Part shown: in pieces, positions 59,001 through 64,000 of the stretch | How positions within the stretch are numbered: position 1 is the first letter of the stretch | Layout: each line of letters begins with the position of its first letter | NCBI GenBank assembly: GCA_000023725.1 | Contig: CP001673.1 | Location: 1,436,342 to 1,500,341, forward strand | Origin: Flavobacteriaceae bacterium 3519-10 | GTDB taxonomy: Bacteria; Bacteroidota; Bacteroidia; Flavobacteriales; Weeksellaceae | Length of the DNA: 64,000 bases | Reading direction: 5' to 3' | Notes under the pieces: model-generated | The model's input: only the letters and a program-made list of their open reading frames with translations | Told to the model about the DNA's origin: nothing | Database searches by the model: none | Position numbers and translations under genes: made by a program

Positions 59001-60752
59001 ACCGTCGGTTTTATCTTCGTCGTGCAGAAATTCTTCAGGAATATCAAATTCCGGAAGCAACACATCGCGTTTCAGTGTATAGGGCTCGAATTTACCCAAA
59101 AGTTCCGTGTACGCTTCAAAAGCGTCCGGAAACTGAATGAAACTCTGTTTTAGTTCGTCGGTATTTTTTATATAAAACTGCTTCGACGGTAAACCTCTCC
59201 GTTTACCGAAACCTTTACCAACGGGCGACGACAGCTTTTCACCGTCTTTGATGCAGTATAAAATATCCTGAATATTCGCGTCGGACTTATTGGTGTAGAA
59301 TGTTTCGTTCTGAGCCAGGATCTTTACATCGTACTGATCTGCAAAACCAAGCAAAACTTCATTCAAGTGCTCCTCTTCTTCAACCTCATGGTTTTGGATC
59401 TGAACATAAAAATCTTCGCCAAATGTGTTCTTCCACCATTTGAAAACCTCTTCACCCTTTTGCTCACCAAATTCAAGTACCGTACTTGGCACGTCACCAA
59501 GAGTACCGGCGGTGAGAGCAATGAGGTTATCTTTAAATTCTGCAATCATCTTTCTGGAAATCCGCGGAACACCGAAATAAAATCCGTTGACATACCCTAA
59601 ACTCGAGAGTTTTACGAGGTTCTTATATCCGCTGAAATTTTTTGCGAGCAGCACAACATTAGTCCGCCTGTCGGGATCATCCTTTGTAAACTGCTTTTGC
59701 TCAGGCCTGTCCGAAATATAGAACTCGCACCCGATTACAGGAATAAGCGGCTCTTTACGAGGTTCTTTTTCGGTGAATGCCGTGCCTTCACGATCTGCTT
59801 TTTCTTTATTTTCTAAATAAGTCTGGTAAGTTTTTTTTATCTGTGCATTTGTTTTTTCAACTTCTGACACAAACTTAAATGCACCCATCATATTCCCTAA
59901 ATCTACAATGCCGACAGCCTTAAGATCGTTGTCCATCGCCTTGGAAATCAATTCGTTGATGTGCGTTGAAGATTGCAGTGAAGAATAGATACTGTGGTTG
60001 TGGAAGTTGAAATAATCGCCAATCTCGATCTCGTCAGAGTCTCCAAAATCGACTTTTTTCTTCTTTTTGGATGCTGCGACCTGTCTCCGGATAATAATTC
60101 CGAACGGCCGGAATGGGTTTGGATGGCTTCTAATGAATTCGTCGAGTTCAGGCTCAGTTATTCTGAGTTTTTCAGACGGAATGATACGGAGGCGCATCAT
60201 TTCGAAGAAAATCTGTGCGGTAGCGTTCACATCGGCTGCCGCATTGTGCGCCTCATCGAAGCGTTCATTAAACAGTGTAGTGTAAAGTTCTTCGAGTTTT
60301 GGCGACTTGTACCGTCCGTTTTTGCCTCCGCCAAGTTTACAGTAATCTGTACCAAGTTCCATGGTGTCGGCAGACGGAATTTTTTCAAGAATATTGTCGA
60401 GGCTCTGGCGGTGATACTCGGCGCCGGCTATTTTATAATCGAAATCGATATTGTGGCCGGCAACAACTTCCGCTTTTTTTAGTACTTCTCCAAATTCAAT
60501 TAAAACCTCGCGCAGGTCACGACCTTCGGCGTGAGCCATTTTTGTAGAAATTCCGTGAATTCTCGAAGCATTAAACGGAATATCGTAACCGTCGGGCTTA
60601 ATGATATAATCCTGATTTTCAAGCAGGTTACCGTCCCGGTCATGCAGCTGCCAGGCAATCTGAACCATACGTGGCCAGTTGTCGGAATCGGTGAGCGGAG
60701 CGTTATAATTTTTTGGTAAACCGGTAGTTTCGGTATCGAAAATCAGGTACAT
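56097..60752 (-). CDS. dnaE: DNA polymerase III alpha subunit with fused N-terminal proofreading exonuclease
   Basis: The replicative polymerase. 1551 residues from ATG 60752; an in-frame ATG 48 bases upstream would put 16 extra residues before the exonuclease motif I. Domains: DnaQ-like 3'-5' exonuclease (about 1-190; YLIFDTETTGLP, GHNIDFDYKIAGAE, HNAAADVNATAQ), PHP (about 255-560), polymerase core (about 620-1180) with GRGSAAGSAVAYC, PDIDIDFDDEGRD, and HSTCYALIAYHTAYLK, then OB-fold and C-terminal domain. PHP metal motifs are degenerate: FHNHSIYSS and IVDLGNMMG lack several His, so proofreading is expected from the fused exonuclease. Confidence 0.96.
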   Translation of the reverse strand: MYLIFDTETTGLPKNYNAPLTDSDNWPRMVQIAWQLHDRDGNLLENQDYIIKPDGYDIPFNASRIHGISTKMAHAEGRDLREVLIEFGEVLKKAEVVAGHNIDFDYKIAGAEYHRQSLDNILEKIPSADTMELGTDYCKLGGGKNGRYKSPKLEELYTTLFNERFDEAHNAAADVNATAQIFFEMMRLRIIPSEKLRITEPELDEFIRSHPNPFRPFGIIIRRQVAASKKKKKVDFGDSDEIEIGDYFNFHNHSIYSSLQSSTHINELISKAMDNDLKAVGIVDLGNMMGAFKFVSEVEKTNAQIKKTYQTYLENKEKADREGTAFTEKEPRKEPLIPVIGCEFYISDRPEQKQFTKDDPDRRTNVVLLAKNFSGYKNLVKLSSLGYVNGFYFGVPRISRKMIAEFKDNLIALTAGTLGDVPSTVLEFGEQKGEEVFKWWKNTFGEDFYVQIQNHEVEEEEHLNEVLLGFADQYDVKILAQNETFYTNKSDANIQDILYCIKDGEKLSSPVGKGFGKRRGLPSKQFYIKNTDELKQSFIQFPDAFEAYTELLGKFEPYTLKRDVLLPEFDIPEEFLHDEDKTDGGKRGENAYLRHLTYAGAEKRYPEITDEIRKRLDFELEVIAKTGYPGYFLIVQDFCNEARKMGVWVGPGRGSAAGSAVAYCTGITNVDPIEYNLLFERFLNPERISMPDIDIDFDDEGRDKIIKWVVEKYGKNNVAQIITYSVLGGKSAIKDAGRVLDLSIPETNNIAKLIPSAPGMNIAKAFSKFEKLPPEDKVLAQEMKDILANPTDERYDVLYAAQRMEGCIRNTGIHACGVIITPEDISNLIPITIAAKDPDILVSQFDNSVAESAGLLKMDFLGLRTLTIIKHAIKLIKERHGTEIDIDHVPLDDAKTYQLFQEGRTIGIFQYESPGMQKYMRELKPTKFADLIAMNALYRPGPIKYIPNFINRKNEIEETVYDLEETKEFLEETYGITVYQEQVMLLSQKLANFTKGEADTLRKAMGKKDRATLDKMYPKFLEEGQKNNLNVDKLNKIWKDWEAFAEYAFNKSHSTCYALIAYHTAYLKANYPAEYMASVMTNNLNNTKQITMFMEDCKSIGVDVLGPAVNESQYEFSVNEKGQIRFGLGAIKGIGSGPSEAIVDGRKNEKYKNIYDFFEKIPSSQMNKRVAESLVVAGAFDEVDRYHRAQYFDIDITGKTTIERLLRYGQSFQDSKNEIENSLFADFAEEVKIEQPKINPAPEWQNMHMLNKEKEIIGFYLSAHPLDEYRFQYQFLQGALSKKEILEGKKDEPVEIEKIVLAPELAEIADVDEDLVDIPLDVLSEEDDALVEEPVKKAEPKGSFNFLNLDEVDAFKESAFANQQPDLFNNDQLSWKEKQALKNNTPEYMVAGLVTEYTVKDGKNSGEKIAFVTLEDYSGSYGFRLGDRDYMRLREKIEVQRFVIFKIKFAQSRDNRVFVNVAEVIDLKDAFEKFAKKMTVVVDVNDLRKEDIVFFKENLLGNSGEQKLNFLVKNPDDHTVIEMMSVKTQVEINGDLLEVINNMQKFQVFLN

Positions 60753-60910
60753 GAAGAGATGGAATTTCGGTAAAAATAACTCAATATTTCTACAAAACAA
60801 AATAGCCGTTATGCATAAACCGACCGAAATTTTCCGTTAGTAGGTTTGCCGCGGATGACAGTTTACCGCACCTAAACAATAACGAAAGGGCGTACGCTGA
60901 TTCAATATTA

Positions 60911-60945
60911 AAAACAAAAAAAAGAGCGGCAGATAAATCTGCCGC
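60911..60945 (-). terminator. Terminator of the GEVED protein gene
   Basis: GCGGCAGAT (60926-60934) pairs with ATCTGCCGC (60937-60945); in the minus direction the hairpin is followed by a T-rich run (AAAAA tract on plus, 60911-60923). Confidence 0.9.
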
Positions 60946-60972
60946 CCTTCACAAAAATATCAATAAAAGCTT

Positions 60973-62574
60973 TTACTTTTTGATAGATTTCACAGTTTTC
61001 ACAGTGCCATCTTCGTAACGTAAAGTTACCATGTAAAGACCTGATTTCAGATTGCTTAAGTTCAGCTCCGCCGCAGGTGCCATTGTACGAACTGTTCTAC
61101 CTGAAGCATCCACGATATTAATCGATTTAATGCCTTTGATATCTGAGATTCTCAATACATCTGTGAATGGGTTTGGATATACAGAAACAGTAGTTTTAGC
61201 TGCATCTCCTACAGCAAGGAATTCCTGGTAGTTCAAGGTGTAATCTTCAGCCTGTCCGTTACCCATCTGAGCACATCCTGACATCAGCGCAGTATGAATT
61301 GAGGTTCCGGAGAAATTGTATTTCACTCTCATTCTTTTCGCTCCGTAGGTGGTGCCTGCAGGAATCGTAATATTACCAGTAAGCGGAACTGGGTTGGTAG
61401 CAACTCCCGCCACTCTGATCATTGTTGCGGTTGTGTTGAAATAAGACTCGCCCGCATCGTCGAAATCACCATCTTCATTCCAGTCAATGAATGCTGACAT
61501 CGCCCATCCGTTCACAGGGTTACCGTTGGTAGTGCCGAGAATGGAAAGTGGCAATGTGGTTACATTATCTTTCACTTCAAATACCGTAGTTGTGAAGTCC
61601 TGATAGTGAGGGAAAACACCAATAGTTAAAGCAGTAGCATCCGATGTATTAGTTTCCATTGCGAAAGTCACGGATTTGATTGGAGCAATTGCACTAGGTT
61701 GATTGGTAGTGAGTGCACAGTAAGACAATACATTATTTGTACTGAATGTGATTACTGCGCAACCGGTTGCAGTGCCTACAGTATTGGATGGAGAAACTGT
61801 TGCGTAGTATGTTGTATTCGGAGCCAGCGAAACGTTTTGTGATGTTCCTGCTACAGTGCCGGAAAACACATCTGTACCACCTGGGGTTGTACCTACACTT
61901 AGGATATAATTCACTGCGTCTGTGGAAGGGTTCCAGCTAATGGTGTTGGTTCCGGAAGGCAATACCGCACCGTTCGCCAAATTAGTGAAAGTTGTACATG
62001 CAGGCGCTGCGGTTACAGATTCCTGCATAATCGAGATATCATCAACATAGATATCTCCGTTTGCACTTCCCACTACCCACGCACCGATTCCGTAGCTCTG
62101 TCCCGGCTGCATTTTTCCGTCTGGAATGGTTGCAGTTTTCACAGCACACGTTGTAATTTCGGCTGTTCCAAGTACAGTGCCCGGGCTAACATATTCCACG
62201 CTCCACTGGTTGGTGCTCGCAAGGTAGGTAAACAGGGCAACGTATAGCGTCCCGTTTGATCCTGCTGCTTTTTTGTAGTTAAAGCTCACATCAACAGCCT
62301 GGCCGTTGTTGGGTTTGCCAAATTCTTCTTCAAGAACGTCTGTAAGTACCATCCAACCAGTTTGCGTTACTACAGTATTATTCGAGTTTATCGCGCCGAT
62401 TTGAAGTTGACCTCCCAATGTTCCCGAGCAAGCAGCTGCTGCGGTAATTGTTCCCCCGCCGAACTGCGCATACTGACTAACATTTGTGGCATCTTCGAAG
62501 TCACCCACATGGGTAAGTTGTGCCTGTGTTCCGAACCCTAAAGCAAGGAAACAAGAAAGTAATACTTTTTTCAT
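60973..62574 (-). CDS. Secreted GEVED-domain protein with T9SS sorting domain
   Basis: 533 residues. A signal peptide (about 1-18, LSCFLALGFGTQAQ); a jelly-roll-like domain (about 20-190) with GDFEDATN; a fibronectin-like segment (about 195-280, WNPSTDAVNYILSVGTTPGG); a GEVED-type domain (about 285-455) with FIDWNEDGDFDDAGE and GQAEDYTLNY; and a C-terminal type A sorting domain (about 458-533; VSVYPNPFTDVLRI, LSNLKSGLYMVTL). It is exported and displayed or released by the type IX system. Function not known; GEVED domains are typical of adhesins and exo-enzymes of this phylum. A possible promoter is at 62600-62628. Confidence 0.9.
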   Translation of the reverse strand: MKKVLLSCFLALGFGTQAQLTHVGDFEDATNVSQYAQFGGGTITAAAACSGTLGGQLQIGAINSNNTVVTQTGWMVLTDVLEEEFGKPNNGQAVDVSFNYKKAAGSNGTLYVALFTYLASTNQWSVEYVSPGTVLGTAEITTCAVKTATIPDGKMQPGQSYGIGAWVVGSANGDIYVDDISIMQESVTAAPACTTFTNLANGAVLPSGTNTISWNPSTDAVNYILSVGTTPGGTDVFSGTVAGTSQNVSLAPNTTYYATVSPSNTVGTATGCAVITFSTNNVLSYCALTTNQPSAIAPIKSVTFAMETNTSDATALTIGVFPHYQDFTTTVFEVKDNVTTLPLSILGTTNGNPVNGWAMSAFIDWNEDGDFDDAGESYFNTTATMIRVAGVATNPVPLTGNITIPAGTTYGAKRMRVKYNFSGTSIHTALMSGCAQMGNGQAEDYTLNYQEFLAVGDAAKTTVSVYPNPFTDVLRISDIKGIKSINIVDASGRTVRTMAPAAELNLSNLKSGLYMVTLRYEDGTVKTVKSIKK

Positions 62575-62599
62575 ATCGTAACATTTTTAAATTGTGAGG

Positions 62600-62628
62600 T
62601 AAATATAAAATAAAAATTTGAGATTCAA
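62600..62628 (-). promoter_or_regulatory. Probable promoter of the GEVED protein gene
   Basis: On the minus strand TTG (complement of CAA at 62626-62628), an 18-base spacer, and TATATTTA (complement of TAAATATA at 62600-62607), one mismatch to the -7 consensus. Confidence 0.45.
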
Positions 62629-62857
62629 AATTTCGTGTTTAAAATGTAAAAACAGTACATATACACCAAAATTAATCGACATCTACAGTATTTTTCCGAA
62701 CGATTGAGCCCGTTTGTTAAGCCGTAGTTTAATTTTATAAGAATGCTTTGTAAACTTTCAGGTGCGTTTTATGTATCTTGTTTAACTTCAAACTTACCTT
62801 AAGTTTATTATTGCCATCGTCTACACAACGACGATTTCTTACTTCAACCGAAATTTT

Positions 62858-62865
62858 TATCTTTG
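62858..62865 (+). promoter_or_regulatory. -7 element of the E1 gene
   Basis: TATCTTTG, an exact TAnnTTTG match, ending 7 bases before the ATG at 62873. Transcription should start at or next to the start codon. Confidence 0.6.
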
Positions 62866-62872
62866 TTACCAT

Positions 62873-64000
62873 ATGGAAATCGATACTCAGCACAAAGTTT
62901 CGCAGGAAATTTTACTCAAAGCTTTTAATCATATGATGCTGGCCAAAGCAATGGCCGATATTTATGAAGAAAACCGAAGCATCACCACCTATGTGCACAG
63001 CACTTCGCGCGGCCATGAAGCCATTCAGTTGGCAACCGCCTACCAACTCACAAAGGAAGACTGGGTTTCGCCATATTACCGGGACGACAGCCTTCTGCTT
63101 GGCATTGGATTCGAACCCTACCGACTGATGCTTCAGCTGCTTGCAAAAGCCGACGATCCTTTTTCCGGAGGGCGCTCATATTACTCGCACCCCTCGAGTT
63201 TAGAAGAGAACCTTCCAAAAATAATCCACCAGAGTTCTGCGACCGGAATGCAGGCAATACCGACAACCGGCGTTGCTCAAGGAATTAAATATATTCAGGA
63301 ATTCAACCTGAAAACGTATGAAAACAACCCGATTGCAATCTGCAGCATGGGCGATAATTCGGTCACAGAAGGCGAAGTTTCGGAAGCTTTTCAGTTTGCA
63401 GCACTTCATCAGCTCCCGATTATATTTCTCGTGCAGGACAATGAATGGGGTATTTCTGTTACCAAAGAAGAGGCGCGCACCTCAGACGCATATGAGTTCG
63501 TCGCAGGTTTCACAGGTCTGAACCGTGTACGCGTTGACGGAACCGATTTCGTGGCCAGTTATGAAGCGATGAAAAAAGCGGTTGATTTCGTGCGTGAAGA
63601 AGGCCAGCCTGTGGTCGTCTGTGCTAAAACAGTATTGATCGGCCATCACACTTCGGGCGTGAGGCGCGAATTCTACCGGGATGAAGAAAACCTCACCACG
63701 CATCGGGCAAAAGACCCCGGTGTTATTTTGAGAAAAAGATTGATTGAGGATGGCGTTGCCGAAAATATTCTGAATGAGATTGAAAAAAATGCGCGTCAAC
63801 AGGCTGAAAAAGATTTTAAGAAAGCAATTGCAGCAGAAGATCCGAAACCTGACACTGTAAAAAACCACATTTTCGCGCCCACTCCCGTAACAGAAGAAAC
63901 GGGCACAAGGGTACCGGAAAACCAGGAGAAAATAGTGATGGTCGATGCAGCTATCCACGCGATTCAGGAAATTATGTGGAAACATCCCGAAGCGTTGCTT
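62873..64000 (+). CDS. Branched-chain 2-oxo acid dehydrogenase E1, fused alpha/beta (cut by window edge)
   Basis: The first 376 residues; the gene runs off the right edge. Seen: the alpha-type E1 domain with YRDDSLLLGIG (about 66-78), the TPP/Mg motif CSMGDNSVTEGE about 30 residues before LVQDNEWGIS, and HHTSGVRREFYRD. After about residue 325 a new segment starts (PTPVTEETGTRVPENQEKIVMVDAAIHAIQEIM), resembling the start of the beta subunit, so alpha and beta are fused, as often in Bacteroidota. The complex makes branched acyl-CoA from Leu/Ile/Val oxo acids, feeding branched fatty acids through FabH. Confidence 0.93.
   Translation, partial: MEIDTQHKVSQEILLKAFNHMMLAKAMADIYEENRSITTYVHSTSRGHEAIQLATAYQLTKEDWVSPYYRDDSLLLGIGFEPYRLMLQLLAKADDPFSGGRSYYSHPSSLEENLPKIIHQSSATGMQAIPTTGVAQGIKYIQEFNLKTYENNPIAICSMGDNSVTEGEVSEAFQFAALHQLPIIFLVQDNEWGISVTKEEARTSDAYEFVAGFTGLNRVRVDGTDFVASYEAMKKAVDFVREEGQPVVVCAKTVLIGHHTSGVRREFYRDEENLTTHRAKDPGVILRKRLIEDGVAENILNEIEKNARQQAEKDFKKAIAAEDPKPDTVKNHIFAPTPVTEETGTRVPENQEKIVMVDAAIHAIQEIMWKHPEALL

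Noticed and set aside
56400-60719. Many plus-strand frames opposite dnaE
   Set aside because: All lie antisense to conserved polymerase motifs, with no family resemblance.
1-64000. tRNA, rRNA, CRISPR array, insertion sequence or prophage
   Set aside because: No cloverleaf with the conserved TψC-arm sequence, no spaced repeats, no transposase or integrase frame was found by eye; a covariance-model scan would settle tRNAs.

Overview
The window is a gene-dense chromosomal segment of a bacterium in the phylum Bacteroidota, most likely class Flavobacteriia near the Chryseobacterium/Kaistella group (Weeksellaceae). Four things support this. Two secreted proteins end in type IX secretion (T9SS) sorting domains. 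The promoters repeatedly show the Bacteroidota -7 element TAnnTTTG, often with TTG about 19-20 bases upstream. Several lineage-typical proteins are present: a GldI-like lipoprotein, a DUF4294 protein, stand-alone MnmD, a DnaE with a fused proofreading exonuclease, and a fused alpha/beta E1 of the branched-chain keto-acid dehydrogenase. Ribosome binding sites are weak. I saw no rRNA, tRNA, CRISPR array, insertion sequence or integrase, so this looks like core chromosome with one accessory-looking cluster.

Layout: 1-5.2 kb holds a truncated sirtuin, a GNAT acetyltransferase, phosphoglycerate mutase and a TPR histidine kinase/NarL-type regulator pair. 5.3-8.9 kb holds two secreted proteins that share an upstream NarL-like palindrome. 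9-19.3 kb is mostly plus-strand housekeeping: acyl-ACP desaturase, HAD-like phosphatase, Map, a methyltransferase, Era, DoxX, an S9 peptidase, a lipoprotein, an NrtR-like regulator and glutaryl-CoA dehydrogenase. 19.3-33.2 kb alternates strands: AddB-like nuclease, RsmG, an aminotransferase, a DUF164/Nif3 pair, a potassium channel, two prolyl isomerases, IlvE, MnmD, a Nudix hydrolase, S1/P1 nuclease and DUF4294. 33.2-40.7 kb has an M42 peptidase, Rpe, a CAP protein, Ndk, a candidate small RNA, and the minus-strand run dnaX-aroA/chorismate mutase-rsgA. 40.8-48.7 kb carries a cyanophycin synthesis and degradation set (CphA, divergent cyanophycinase, isoaspartyl peptidase), FabH and CorA.

The most unusual part is 48.8-55.9 kb. 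One plus-strand operon encodes a cytoplasmic caspase-like protease, a cytoplasmic subtilisin-like protease, a membrane-anchored lipoprotein, a patatin-like lipase with an inserted membrane hairpin, and three small membrane proteins. It is followed by a convergent LuxR-type regulator whose receiver lacks the phospho-acceptor aspartate. Two of these genes (the patatin and the first small membrane protein) are each interrupted by a single in-frame TAA. The set resembles a proteolytic/lipolytic effector system, but its function is inferred only. The window ends with dnaE, a secreted GEVED-domain T9SS protein, and the start of the branched-chain keto-acid dehydrogenase E1.

A separate reading-frame break lies in dnaX at a run of nine A residues. 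It could be programmed slippage giving gamma and tau forms, or a homopolymer sequencing error.
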